This document shows, piece after piece, positions 52,708 through 62,803 of a stretch of 64,000 nucleotides of DNA. Made by a program: the position numbers and the translations under genes. Numbering within the stretch: the stretch's first letter is position 1; each line of letters begins with the position of its first letter. The stretch is from AP-15 sp963736715. GTDB lineage: Bacteria > Pseudomonadota > Alphaproteobacteria > ATCC43930 > CGMCC-115725. The stretch lies in contig CAVTQA010000020.1 in the NCBI GenBank assembly GCA_963736715.1, positions 1 through 64,000 of the forward strand. The letters run 5' to 3'. The notes under the pieces were generated by a model. That model saw only the letters and a program-made list of their open reading frames with translations. It was not told where the DNA came from and searched no databases.

Positions 52708-54247
52708 ATTAAAATGTCACCTCTGTGCCAGTTTGAAATGACAGTCCCGGCGGATTTTCCGAGGGGTGTTTGGGGTGACGGTTCGGCTGATGAGCGGTGG
52801 AGAGCTTACGCGGCTCGAGGTGCTGCGGGATCTGGATCGACGACGGCTGACGGTTGAGACGGCAGCGCAGCTGCTGGGGCTCGAGCGGCGCCAGGTGTTC
52901 CGGCTGGTGAAGGCGTACCGGAGCGAGGGCGCGACGGGGTTGATCTCGAAACGGCGCGGTCGTCCGAGCAACCGGCGCAAGCCCGAGGATATTCGGAACA
53001 AAGCCTTAGCGATCATTCGCGAGCAGTATTGGGATTTTGGCCCGACCCTGGCGGCCGAGAAACTGCGCGAGGTGCACGAGATCGCGCTCGGCCGCGAGAC
53101 GCTGCGGCTGTGGATGATCGAGGCCGGGATTTGGGCTGACCGCAAGCAGCGGCGCAAGCGCGTTCATCAGCCCCGCCATCGCCGCGAGTGCGTCGGGGAA
53201 CTGGTGCAGATCGACGGCTGCGAGCATTGGTGGTTTGAGGACCGCGGTCCGCAATGCACGCTGCTCGTGTTCATCGACGATGCGACGAGCCGGCTGATGC
53301 ATGTTCAATTTGTCGAGAGCGAGTCGACTTTCGCTTATTTCCATGCCGCCCGCGCCTACCTGGAGGTCTGGGGCAAGCCGGTGGAATTCTACAGCGACAA
53401 GCACGGGGTTTTCCGCGTCAACCATCAAGGCGCGCTGGGTGGTGACGGCGTGACCCAGTTTGGCCGTGCACTGCATGCACTGAACATCGACATCATCTGC
53501 GCCAATTCGAGCCAGGCGAAGGGGCGGGTCGAGCGGGCGCACAAGACCTTGCAAGACCGGCTGGTCAAGGAGCTGCGGCTTGCCGGGGCATGCTCCCTGG
53601 CCGAAGGGAACGCCCTCCTTCCGGGGTTCGTGGCCGACTACAACGCGCGCTTTGCCAAGGTGCCGGCCGATAAGAAAGATCTGCACCGGCCATTGCATGC
53701 CCGAGATGATCTGGAGGACGCCTTTGCCTGGAAGGAGGAGCGCACCCTCTCCCGGGCGCTGACGCTGCAGTACGACAAGGTGATTTTCATCCTGGAACCG
53801 ACCGACCAGGCCAACGCGGCGATCGGCAAGCGGGTGACCGTTATCGACTATCCCGATGGACGTCTTTCGATCCGTCATAACGGCATTGAGCTCGCCTACC
53901 GCACCTTCGATAAGCTTCGCCAGGTCGACCAAGGTGCCGTCGCCGACAACAAGCGGCTGGGGCCAATATTGGCGATGATCCGTGATGAACAGCTGCGTCG
54001 CGGGCCTGAGCGTCGCAGTGGGCAGCGCCGACGCGATCAGCGCGACGCTCGTCTGTTCAAGGTCGGCTTAGCCGTTCTACGAGCCGAGCGAGCTGGCGCT
54101 CGCTCGGTAGACCAGTGGTGCGGTTTCGAGCTCCACTCAATCGGGCGCCGGTCGGGCGCTGCGCTACGCTGGGGCTCCGCGCCCGCCCGCCGCCCGACCC
54201 CGACGGCAGTGACATTTCTAAATGGCAGAGACGGTGACATCTCTAAT
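52708..54247 (+). mobile_element. ISNCY-type insertion sequence
   Basis: A 1.54-kb element bounded by imperfect inverted repeats. ATTAAAATGTCACC (52708-52721), followed by CTCTGTGCCAGTTTGAAATG, is matched by the reverse complement of 54206-54247, which begins AATTAGAGATGTCACC and continues with TCTCTGCCATTTAGAAATG. About 30 of 38 positions agree. It carries one transposase gene on the plus strand. I see no clear target-site duplication, so the flanks may have been altered later. Confidence 0.7.
52790..54247 (+). CDS. ISNCY-family transposase
   Basis: The ATG at 52790 starts MSGGELTRLEVLRDLDRRR; a helix-turn-helix (TVETAAQLLGLERRQVFRLVKAY) follows, then an IS481/integrase-like DDE core: ELVQIDGCEHWWF with the first Asp, VEFYSDKHGVFRV with the second, and SSQAKGRVERAHKTLQDRLVKEL with the Glu. 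After RRGPERRSGQRRRDQRDARLFKVG the usual stop is missing. The frame runs on past the right IS end to 54547, adding about 100 unrelated residues. It could therefore still be active, but the read-through tail is unusual. Confidence 0.8.
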
Positions 54248-54649
54248 TGGTGGACACATTTGACAGCGCCCCCGGCCAGTGGCAAATCGACTGCATGGCC
54301 GAACCCACCAGCAAAGCCGTCATCGCCGCCGAAGCAACCGCCGCGATTGAACAGCGCCTTGCCCACCTGCGCGGGATTTCCGCTGCCTTCACGCCAGCGA
54401 CATCAACCGCCTTGGCTTCTACAGCGAACCCTTTGCGCGGCAGAGCGGGCTAGCCCGCATCGCCCGCGAGATCAAAGCCGCCGTTCGGATCATCAGTGGT
54501 ACGAGGTGGCCGGACGAGGACGAAGCCGCCGCCGCGCCGCAGCTTGACCCGCAGATAGCCAAATTGCGCCAGCAATGCAGCGCCGAGCTTCGCACGATGA
54601 AGCTGTATTTCCGCGACTATGAGGACATGGCCGACGCAGCGCCACGCGC
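54248..54649 (+). other. decayed unknown ORF next to the IS
   Basis: In three successive frames the plus strand gives one apparent protein: MAEPTSKAVIAAEATAAIEQRLAHLRG, then SDINRLGFYSEPFARQSGLARIAREIKAAVRII, then LRQQCSAELRTMKLYFRDYEDMAD. The amphipathic spacing is typical of a helical protein, but I do not recognise the family. The frameshifts suggest a gene broken after the IS arrived. It ends where the duplicated segment at 54650 begins. Confidence 0.4.
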
Positions 54650-55058
54650 GGCTCGATCTGCGCGGCTCAGTCCCGAGTTCGCGAAGCGATCCTGACAACC
54701 TCCACTCGCGCATCTGTGGCCGGCATCACTTTTCCTCGGCCGTAAAGACGCCATCCCAGTTCTGCGGCGGAGCCTCGATCTGGAACTGCGCGATCCGCCG
54801 CCGGTAGAGGTCGTAGACGGGTGCGAGATGGCGTGCCGCGGCGAGCAGGCCGTCATCGAGGAGGCGCAGTGCCGCCGCCCAATCCTGTCGCCGGTAAGCC
54901 CTCAGCAGGGCCGAGTGCCGGTCGATGAATTGCGCCTCCTCGATCGGGCTTCCGGGGGCAGCGTGTAGACGCGACCGGCCTGGGTCTTTCCTTTGACCGC
55001 GACGATATCGATCTCGATCAGCGCCGGATCGTCGAGCCGCGCAGCGGTCTCCTCGCCG
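54650..55058. repeat. duplicated segment, copy 2 (of 49956-50377)
   Basis: This copy contains the native 3' end of the CHASE2 cyclase gene with its stop at 54726. It includes the same GGCTCGATC..GCGAAGCGATCCTGACAA sequence downstream of the stop that in copy 1 codes for the end of the MFS protein. Since the cyclase gene extends well beyond the repeat here, this is probably the source copy. Confidence 0.75.
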
Positions 55059-56994
55059 ATGACCAGATCTACGCCGTAGACCTTGCCCAGGCCTTCCAGC
55101 CGCGACGCAAGGTTCACGGGGTCTCCGAGCAGCGAATAATCGAAATGTTCCTGCGAGCCGAAATTACCGACGACACATTCACCCGTGTTGATCCCGATGC
55201 CTATCTTGACCGGCTCGAACGATTTGCCGGCCGCCAGCGCCTCGCTTTCCCAGCCGCGGTTCAGCTCGGCCAGTTCGCGGCGCATCGCCTGGGCCGCCCG
55301 AACCGCGTTCTGGGCGTGTTCCGGGTCGTCGAGCGGGGCGTTCCAGAACGCCATGATGCAATCGCCGATGTATTTGTCGATCGTTCCTTTCTGCTCGGTG
55401 ATGATCTCCGTCATCGGCGCCAGAAAGCTGTTCATAAATCTTGTCAACGTTCTGGCGTCCATGCCTTCGGCGAGGGTGGTGAACCCGCGAATGTCGCAGA
55501 ACATGATCGTCATCGTTCGCGTCTCGCCGCCGAGGACAAGCTTCTCGGGGTGCGCCGCGAGCTCTTGAACGTAGTGCGGCGACATAAAGTGAGAAAAGGC
55601 GTTGCGGATCTCGCGCTGCCGCGCTTCTGTCCGCAGATAGCCAAGCAGCGATGCGACGAGGTAGACAAGGGTGATGACCGCCCAAGGGTAGACGGGGTCG
55701 ATCAAGCAGCTGCGCCTGCCGGAATGCGAGCCATGAAATCCCCACGGCAGTCGACCACGGCAGCGGCGCCGAGGATGGCGCTCGGCAACGCCCCGATGCG
55801 CGACACGCCGAAGATCAGCCCAATCCCGCACAGCAGCGTGAACAGTATTTCGGCGCCGACCGCCCAATCGGGCCGAACGAGAAACGTCCCCTGAAGGATC
55901 TGCTCGATCAATTGGGCATGGATCTCCACTCCCGGGACGTCCCGTGCTATCGGTGTCGCCTGGCGATCGTTGATCACGCCGGCCGCCGAGGTTCCGACCA
56001 GCACGATGTGGTCGGCAAAGAGCGCAGCATCGAAATTCCCCGCGAGAACGTCAGCCGCAGAGACGAGGCGGTCGGGCCGTGGCGGCGCGTAATACAGCCA
56101 TACCCGCCCGGCGGCATCGGTCGGTACCGTCAGCGGGCCGACGCGGATCGCGGTCAGCCCGGTCTTTTCGCCAAAGTTCTTCTCACCGTTTGCCCCGGCG
56201 GCGCGACCAACATAGCCGTGCGCGCCAAAGGCGAGCCGGAGGACCTCGGCGGCGAGCGAAGGATAAGGCTTATCGCCGAGCTTCAGGATCAGCGGAATCC
56301 GGCGGACCACATGATCCCAGTCGGTATATTGATTGAGGAAGCCATTGCCGGCGGCGGCGGCTTCCAGAGCCGGCAAGTTGGCAACGGCCGCTGGAAAGCT
56401 GTCGACCCGGCCGAGCGGATCGTCGCCGGCGAAAGCAAAGCCCGCCTTCGCGGCAGGCGGCCGGGTCTCGCCATGGTTGGTCAATATAAACCCAGTCACG
56501 GTAGGCGCCGTGCCGATAGCCTCGGCGAGCCGTTGATCGGGATCTGGCAGCGCCGCCAGAAGCTTTTTCGCCTCTTCTGCTCCGACACCGCTCTGAGCCA
56601 TCAAAGGCAGAAGCAATTTGGGTGACGTACGGTCCGGCTCGGCGAAGTCGATATCGAAAGCAATGATCGTTGCGCCGGCCTCGCGCAGCTTATCGATCAG
56701 TTGTGCAACGAGCGTGCGCGGCCATGGCCATTGGCCGATCTTTTTGAGGCTGTCGTCGTCGATATCGACAATGCGTATCGGCGTGTCGCCTTCGGGTTTT
56801 CGCGGTGCGGCGCGCTGATAGAGGTCGAAACAGATCAGCGACATCCGCTCGAGCAGGTCGGGAGCGGCGACCCGCGCACCAGCCGCCGCGAACAGGACCG
56901 CGAGCGGCAGCACATAAATCGCGCTGCGCCAAGCCGTTCGTCGCAGCGCTGACCAACGGCCTCTCGATCCGATCCAGTCCGCGAAATTTACCAT
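54726..56994 (-). pseudogene. CHASE2-domain class III adenylate/guanylate cyclase, frameshifted
   Basis: A membrane receptor cyclase. From the ATG at 56994 the protein has an N-terminal helix, a periplasmic CHASE2 sensor domain (IRIVDIDDDSLKKIGQWPWPRTLVAQLIDKL, AFDIDFAEPDRTSP, then a second half with HIVLVGTSAAGVINDRQATP), and the beginning of the helix bundle. Near 55745 the frame shifts (to GISWLAFRQAQLL) and near 55705 again (to IDPVYPWAVITLVYLVASLLGYL). The catalytic cyclase domain is then complete: IMFCDIRGFTTLAEGMD, GDCIMAFWNAP, IGINTGECVVGNFGS, YSLLGDPVNLASRLEG. A third shift near 54950 leads to the C-terminal end. Three lesions in a row make it probably inactive, unless due to sequencing errors. 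Confidence 0.75.
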
Positions 56995-57011
56995 GAATAC
57001 GGTTGAAAACC

Positions 57012-57040
57012 TTGACTAACAAATCGCGTTAAGGTAAATT
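57012..57040 (+). promoter_or_regulatory. sigma70-like promoter for the Slam-like/FecR operon
   Basis: TTGACT at 57012-57017 and TAAATT at 57035-57040 are separated by exactly 17 bases, close to the sigma70 consensus. It lies in the 99-bp spacer between the divergent cyclase and Slam-like genes and points to the latter, whose start is 54 bases downstream. GTTAA occurs twice near the -10 box. Confidence 0.55.
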
Positions 57041-57093
57041 TTTGCCGAGTTAACCAAACTGGAAGTGCGGTGCCGCAAATCGGGGGAGAGGCG

Positions 57094-58527
57094 GTGAACC
57101 CTGTCAAACGGAATACGGGCGCGACTCTCGTTTCCGGAAGATTGTGGCGAGTAGTCTGTGGCTTTTTTGCGCTCGCGCTGCTCGTCGCGCCGCTGGAGGG
57201 GGCGACCGCGCAGGAGGTGCCGCCCCAGGACAAGGCCAATCTCGAAGCACAAAAAGAAGCGCTGTTCCAGCAGATGTTTCGTGATCCGGCAAACCTCGAT
57301 GTGACCTTCGCCTATGCCGATGTCTCGGCGAGATTGGGGGATTATGAAGCCGCAGTTTCGGCGCTCGAACGGATGCTGCTGTTCAACCCAAATCTGCCGC
57401 GGGTTCAGTTGGAGCTCGGAGCGCTTTACTATCGAATGGGCTCCTATGAACTTGCCCGTGATTATTTCGACAAGGCTGCCGCCGCCAACCCGCCGCCCGA
57501 GGTTCGCGCACGCGTTGAGCAATATCTGGCGGACATCGAAAAGAGCCAATCGCGCCATCATCTGTCCGGATATGTCTTCTTCGGCGGCCAGTATCAAACC
57601 GACGCCAACGTCGCCGGCTCGTCGCTGATATTGTCACCGATCGGCCCCGTGGTGCTCGGCAACCAATTCGTCAAGCAGGCATCCGGGAGCATGTTCGGCA
57701 GCAGCTCGCTGCTCTATAGCTACGATATGGAAACACAGAACCACGATACCTTAGAGGTTACCAGCGTCACTTACCTGAACCACTATTTCAATCCTGCGGT
57801 GAATCGGCTCGACCTCAGCCTCCTCGAGGTGACCGGCGGCCCGCGCTTCAACTTTCCAAATCTGATCGGTGTAAAGGCAGCATCCTTGAAGCCCTACATT
57901 ATCGGCGACGAGGTAGGACTGGGGTGGAACCAATACTTCGCCGCCGGGGGTCCCGGGATCGAATATGACGAGATCGTCTGGAACGACCTGGCGTTGAGAG
58001 CGGCTTTCGAATTTCGGCACAAGAATTACACCAACGCCCCCGACCGTCCGCTGTCGACGGGTCTCAATGGCAATGACAAGCTTGTCACCTTTTCGGCCGC
58101 TAAACCGATCACCGAGAATACTGTTTTGAATCTCGAGTTCGATTATCTCGATCAGTTGACGCAGCTGGCCTTCTATACCAACACGACCTATGCCGTAGCG
58201 GGCTCCTACCGTATTCGCTACCAGGATCCGACCGGATTTACCTCCGATTTTTGGGAGACTGCGCCCTTTGTCGGTCGTGCGTGGAGCTACTACGCAGCCC
58301 CGGACCCTTGTTGTAACACCAGCGGCAACGCTTTTCCCGGTGTCTATCCCAACGGCTTCAGCACGCAATTGACGCAACGTTGGCGATTTGGCGTGACCCA
58401 GACTTGGCCGGTGACGGCCACGATCGCCGTTGTCGCGCAGCTCGAGCGCGATATCGTCTCGTCCAACCTGCCGCTCTACTCTTATAACAACACTTCGATC
58501 TTGATCGGTCCGCAGATCCGCTTTTGA
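57094..58527 (+). CDS. Slam-like outer-membrane protein (TPR + beta-barrel)
   Basis: A 477-residue protein with an N-terminal signal peptide (WRVVCGFFALALLVAPLEGATAQ). TPR-like helices follow at about 45-145 (VTFAYADVSARLGDYEAAVSALERMLLFNPNLPRVQLELGALYYRMGSYELARDYFDKA). The last 320 residues alternate hydrophobic and polar residues in beta strands (YVFFGGQYQTDANVAG onward), ending IGPQIRF with a terminal Phe. TPR plus a DUF560-type barrel is the architecture of Slam (surface lipoprotein assembly modulator) proteins, which move proteins to the cell surface. I chose the GTG at 57094, with GGGGAGAGG just before it. The FecR gene follows 10 bases after the stop. Confidence 0.7.
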   Translation: MNPVKRNTGATLVSGRLWRVVCGFFALALLVAPLEGATAQEVPPQDKANLEAQKEALFQQMFRDPANLDVTFAYADVSARLGDYEAAVSALERMLLFNPNLPRVQLELGALYYRMGSYELARDYFDKAAAANPPPEVRARVEQYLADIEKSQSRHHLSGYVFFGGQYQTDANVAGSSLILSPIGPVVLGNQFVKQASGSMFGSSSLLYSYDMETQNHDTLEVTSVTYLNHYFNPAVNRLDLSLLEVTGGPRFNFPNLIGVKAASLKPYIIGDEVGLGWNQYFAAGGPGIEYDEIVWNDLALRAAFEFRHKNYTNAPDRPLSTGLNGNDKLVTFSAAKPITENTVLNLEFDYLDQLTQLAFYTNTTYAVAGSYRIRYQDPTGFTSDFWETAPFVGRAWSYYAAPDPCCNTSGNAFPGVYPNGFSTQLTQRWRFGVTQTWPVTATIAVVAQLERDIVSSNLPLYSYNNTSILIGPQIRF

Positions 58528-58537
58528 GGAGGGCTCG

Positions 58538-61339
58538 ATGACCCCGGTCGCATGCCGTCTGCTTCGCGCCCTCATGTTGGCCGCCTTGCTGTTCGGCACC
58601 GGGCTGGCGGGCGCGCCGTCGGTTGCCCAGCAACGTGTCGGCGTCAACAGCGCGGTCAACCAAGAAGCTACCGGAATTCCTCCGGGCGCGGCGCCGCGAC
58701 GGCTGGTGCTCGGACAAGAGGTCGTCTTCAACGAGCGCATCACCACCGGGCCGGAGGGGCAAACACAAATCTTGTTCGTCGACCAATCGACGATGACCGT
58801 CGGGCCGCGCTCGGACATGGTCATCGACGAGTTTGTCTATGATCCGAATGCCGGCACCGGCAAGCTGGCGGCCAGCTTGACGCGCGGGGTCTTCCGCTTT
58901 GTCGGCGGCAAGCTCAGTAAACAGGACAACGCGGTCACGATGCAGACGCCCTCGGCGACGATCGGGATCCGCGGCGGCTTGATCCTGGTGGATTTGACCC
59001 CGGACGGCCAACTGCAGGTGATCTTCGGGTATGGCGCCGGCGTGACCGTGACGGGGTTGAACGGCCTTGCGCAAACAATAACGCGGCCCGGGTTTCAGGT
59101 CACCGTGGCGGGACGGGGCGCCGCACCGTCGACGCCGTCACCGACCCCGCCGGGCGCGGCAGCGGCGCTGCTCGCGCAGCTCGACGGCCGGCCCGGCGGA
59201 AACGGCGGCGCCCGCACGATCCCGACCGACGCCGCGGTCGCGAAGAGCGGCATCGCCACGGCAGTTTCAAGCACGGCCGGCGTCCAGGCGCAAACGCAAC
59301 AGCCGCCCAGAGTGACCAACGCCGTTCAGCAAGCCACGACGACCCTTCAGGTAACCGCCAACAGCCCAGTGGTTCAGCAGAGCATAACGAGCCTCCCAAG
59401 CTCAAACGACGCCGACAACGCCGACGACCCTGTAACACCGGTCACACCTGGAACGCCGGTAATGCCGCCCCCGCCACCACCGGTCGTCATCAGCTATGCC
59501 GGCCTCTTCAAGGACACGCCGGGCAGCGGCACTGCGACTACTCAGGGGTTCATCAACCAGGGTCCCAGCAACAGGATTGCCTATACCGGCGGTACGCTGA
59601 CATACCCGGCCGGCCAGCCAGCCAATGGCGTATTTGCAGCGGCGCTCGGCCCGGGCTCGATACAGTTCCCTCTCGCTCCGGGCTCTACCAGCCCGGGCTT
59701 TGTGAATTTCGGCCCCGCCGGCACGGCCAGCCCATTCGGCCAGTTCACCGGGACGAGCTACATGGCGCCCAATTCAACCTTTTTCTATGCCAACCTAACG
59801 CCTACCGCTCCTGCTATTCAGCAGGAGCGCGGCTTCATCTTCGGCGGCCAGCCTGTGCCTTCGAACTCCCCCTTCATTACGACGGCGCCTGGGAGTCCCC
59901 AGCTTTACACCTACACGCTTCAGCAGGACGCCGCTCTGCAGTCGCCGATACCGTTCATCACGCAGAGCACCGGCGGCAATATTCCCAACCCAAGCATCTC
60001 GCCGTTCTATGTAGTGGCACCGGCGCAGTCGCCATTCGGCGCATTCAATTCCACCACAAATCCGAGCGCTATCGGCACTCGCTCTCTGCAGGCGAGCCTG
60101 GCGATCAATGGAACAGGCGCAGCCCAAACCTCAGCGCTTGTGGTGCAGACCGGGAGTTTCTTTACCTCGACCGATACGGGAACCGTAGCCGGGGACGGCG
60201 TCGTGCGCGGCTCGTTCGCGGCGAATGGAACAACAGCGCCGGTTAGGATCGGCTCGGGTGCCGCAACCGTGCCCGATGGCAACGGCAACAATATTTTCGG
60301 GACGGGGACCGGGCCGCTCCCGATCAGCGGCTTCGTCCTGGATCAAAACCAATACAACACCAACCAGAACTTCGTGCCGAACCAGGTAGCAAATCAGATC
60401 CCGTTGGGCGGTACCGCCTCCACCTATGCCTTTAACCAGCCCGCGACCCCGACCGCCAGCACCGGTTTCGGCACCAGAACGACGCAGACGACCACCGGCT
60501 ATTTTGGCGGCGTCATGTATCCCGTCGTCGGGGGCTCCGTCGGCTCGCCCTATGCAGTGGCCGGCACCACGTCAGTCCAGACCAATGCGACGAACAACCG
60601 GGTCGGCGCCACCTTTACCGGGAGCGATCCGTTCGGCACCAACACCCTGACGGTACAGTTCGGCGGCTTTACCGGCACCTCGCGGTCTCGCAGCACTTTC
60701 GTCGACGACATCCGTTACGCTGCTCTGGAAAACCCCGATACGGCCTCGCAAGTCAACGGCGTGAACATCCAGCTCAATGGTGACCCGACGCAAGCCTCAC
60801 GGGTGGCCATGGTCACCTCGGGCACGGTGCCGATGAACACTCTGTTGCCGAACGGCCTTTGCAGTTCGTGCCAGTTCCTGCAATGGGGCTATTGGACCGG
60901 CGCGCTCGACACCCCCAATACTGCCGGAACCGCAGTCATCCGCCAGGACGTGGCGCATATCAACCCCTGGGTTGCCGGAGTGGTGAGCACCAGCTTGCCG
61001 GCAACCGGTATCGGGACCTTCAGCGGCAACGCGTTCGGGTCGGTGGTCAACAGCGGAGCGAGCTATCTCGCCTCGGGAGGTTTCACCAACACCTACAATT
61101 TCGGCAACCACACGGGGGCGTTCACGATCGGCAATTTCGACGGCAAGACCGTTTCCGGGACAGTCAACGGCCTAGGCGCGGGGTATTCGGGCGCATTGTC
61201 TGGTTCCGGTCTCACGGGTTCGGCCAACGGGAGTTTCTTCGGCAATCTTCCCGGAAATCCTGCCACCGAGACGGGCGGGAATTTCGCGCTGCGGGGTCCG
61301 AGCTACCTCGCTTCCGGGATTTTTGCCGGCCATCGCTGA
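58538..61339 (+). CDS. FecR-domain protein with C-terminal beta-barrel-like region
   Basis: A 933-residue exported protein with a signal peptide (RALMLAALLFGTGLAGAPSVAQQ). Residues about 55-165 form a FecR domain (LVLGQEVVFNERITTGPEGQTQILFVDQSTMTVGPRSDMVIDEFVYDP and VTMQTPSATIGIRGGLILVDLTPDGQL). A Pro/Ala/Thr-rich linker runs from 190 to 330. The rest is Gly/Asn/Thr/Ser-rich beta sequence ending with NFGNHTGAFTIGNFDGKTVSGTVNG and LRGPSYLASGIF, which resembles the C-terminal barrel of TbpB- or Slam-dependent surface proteins. There is no lipobox. It is probably the substrate of the preceding Slam-like protein. The ATG at 58538 follows GAGGAGGG. Confidence 0.75.
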   Translation: MTPVACRLLRALMLAALLFGTGLAGAPSVAQQRVGVNSAVNQEATGIPPGAAPRRLVLGQEVVFNERITTGPEGQTQILFVDQSTMTVGPRSDMVIDEFVYDPNAGTGKLAASLTRGVFRFVGGKLSKQDNAVTMQTPSATIGIRGGLILVDLTPDGQLQVIFGYGAGVTVTGLNGLAQTITRPGFQVTVAGRGAAPSTPSPTPPGAAAALLAQLDGRPGGNGGARTIPTDAAVAKSGIATAVSSTAGVQAQTQQPPRVTNAVQQATTTLQVTANSPVVQQSITSLPSSNDADNADDPVTPVTPGTPVMPPPPPPVVISYAGLFKDTPGSGTATTQGFINQGPSNRIAYTGGTLTYPAGQPANGVFAAALGPGSIQFPLAPGSTSPGFVNFGPAGTASPFGQFTGTSYMAPNSTFFYANLTPTAPAIQQERGFIFGGQPVPSNSPFITTAPGSPQLYTYTLQQDAALQSPIPFITQSTGGNIPNPSISPFYVVAPAQSPFGAFNSTTNPSAIGTRSLQASLAINGTGAAQTSALVVQTGSFFTSTDTGTVAGDGVVRGSFAANGTTAPVRIGSGAATVPDGNGNNIFGTGTGPLPISGFVLDQNQYNTNQNFVPNQVANQIPLGGTASTYAFNQPATPTASTGFGTRTTQTTTGYFGGVMYPVVGGSVGSPYAVAGTTSVQTNATNNRVGATFTGSDPFGTNTLTVQFGGFTGTSRSRSTFVDDIRYAALENPDTASQVNGVNIQLNGDPTQASRVAMVTSGTVPMNTLLPNGLCSSCQFLQWGYWTGALDTPNTAGTAVIRQDVAHINPWVAGVVSTSLPATGIGTFSGNAFGSVVNSGASYLASGGFTNTYNFGNHTGAFTIGNFDGKTVSGTVNGLGAGYSGALSGSGLTGSANGSFFGNLPGNPATETGGNFALRGPSYLASGIFAGHR

Positions 61340-61387
61340 CGGCCAGGGGAACATTGGCTTCGGGTCTACCGACGGGAGATAGCGGTG

Positions 61388-62698
61388 ATGAGCTTGATCG
61401 ACGAAACGCATGACCCGCGGCGCGCCAGCTGGGTCGCCTCCGCTCAGGGCCATGCCGAGTTCCCGATCCAGAACCTCCCGTTTGGGGTCTTCAGCCCGGC
61501 CGGGGGCTCGCCGCGCGGCGGGGTTGCGATCGGGGACCAGATCCTCGACCTGCAGGCCGGACTGGAGGCGGGGCTGTTTTCCGGGGAGGCAGCGCGCGCA
61601 GCAGAAGCCGCGGCCGGAGCAACTTTGAACCCGTTGATGGCCTCCGGCAAGAATGCACGCCTGGCGCTGCGCCGGCGGCTGTCGGCGCTGCTGTCGTCAG
61701 ACGGCCCCGACCGGGCAAAGATCCCGGCGATCGCGGCACGGCTGCTGCACAACGCCGCCGACTGCACCTTACACCTGCCGGCCGCGATCGGCAGCTTTAC
61801 CGATTTCTTCGCCGGCATCCACCACGCGAGAAACGGCGGCATGCGGCGCGATCCGAACAATCCGCTAAACCCCAATTACAAACATGTCCCGGTCGCCTAT
61901 CACAGCCGGGCGTCCTCGGTGCGGCCGTCGGGTGTGCCGATCCGCCGGCCGAGCGGCCAACGCAAAGCCATCAACGAGGATGCCCCGACCTTCGGGTCGG
62001 CTCAAAAGCTCGACTACGAGCTCGAACTCGCGGTGTGGATCGGACCCGGCAACGAGCTCGGCGAGCCGATCCCGATCGCCGAGGCTGGGGATCATCTGTT
62101 CGGTCTCGGTCTCGTCAACGACTGGTCGGCGCGCGACGTACAGGGTTGGGAATCGCAGCCGCTCGGGCCGTTTCTCGCCAAGAATTTCGGCACCACAGTG
62201 TCCCCCTGGGTGATCACGAGCGAGGCGCTCGCCCCGTTCCGGGTCGCGCAGCCGCCGCGGCCGGCCGGGGATCCGCGGCCGCTGCCTTATCTGTGGGACG
62301 ACGCCGACCAGCAGACGGGAGCCTTCGATATCGCGTTGGAAGCCCTGCTGCTGACCGAAGGCCTGCGGGCCAAGGGCCTGCCGCCGCACCGTATGTCGGC
62401 CAGCAACACGACCGACCTATACTGGACCCTCGCCCAACTGGTCGCGCACCATACTTGCGGCGGCTGCAATCTTGTAGCCGGTGATCTTTTCGGCACCGGC
62501 ACGATCTCCGGGCCGACGCCGGAGGGCTATGGCAGCCTCATGGAGCTGAGCGCCGACGGCCAGCGGCAGACAATGCTCGCCTCCGGCGAAACCCGTACCT
62601 TCCTGGAGAACGGCGACGAGGTGATTTTCCGCGCGCATTGCCGGAAGGCCGGTTGCACGCCGATCGGCTTTGGCGAGTGCCGCGCCCACGTTGTGTAA
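61388..62698 (+). CDS. fahA: fumarylacetoacetase
   Basis: A 436-residue hydrolase of the last step of tyrosine/homogentisate breakdown, making fumarate and acetoacetate. The N-terminal SH3-like domain is FPIQNLPFGVFSPAGG. Ligands are in FTDFFAGIHHARNGG (Asp and the catalytic His), YELELAVWIGPGNELG (Glu/Glu) and LVNDWSARDVQGWESQPLGPFLAKNFGTTVSPW. The C-terminal HHTCGGCNLVAGDLFGTGTISG is diagnostic. The ATG at 61388 is used. Other homogentisate genes are not in the window; it follows the FecR gene by 48 bases but is unrelated in role. Confidence 0.92.
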   Translation: MSLIDETHDPRRASWVASAQGHAEFPIQNLPFGVFSPAGGSPRGGVAIGDQILDLQAGLEAGLFSGEAARAAEAAAGATLNPLMASGKNARLALRRRLSALLSSDGPDRAKIPAIAARLLHNAADCTLHLPAAIGSFTDFFAGIHHARNGGMRRDPNNPLNPNYKHVPVAYHSRASSVRPSGVPIRRPSGQRKAINEDAPTFGSAQKLDYELELAVWIGPGNELGEPIPIAEAGDHLFGLGLVNDWSARDVQGWESQPLGPFLAKNFGTTVSPWVITSEALAPFRVAQPPRPAGDPRPLPYLWDDADQQTGAFDIALEALLLTEGLRAKGLPPHRMSASNTTDLYWTLAQLVAHHTCGGCNLVAGDLFGTGTISGPTPEGYGSLMELSADGQRQTMLASGETRTFLENGDEVIFRAHCRKAGCTPIGFGECRAHVV

Positions 62699-62803
62699 AC
62701 GCGGGCCTGCTCCAGCTCCGATAGGATTGATGCCTTCGACGCTCTGCCCGACCTCTGATCGGTCCCATATTATACATGTTATGTACGCTAATATAGTCGT
62801 ATA

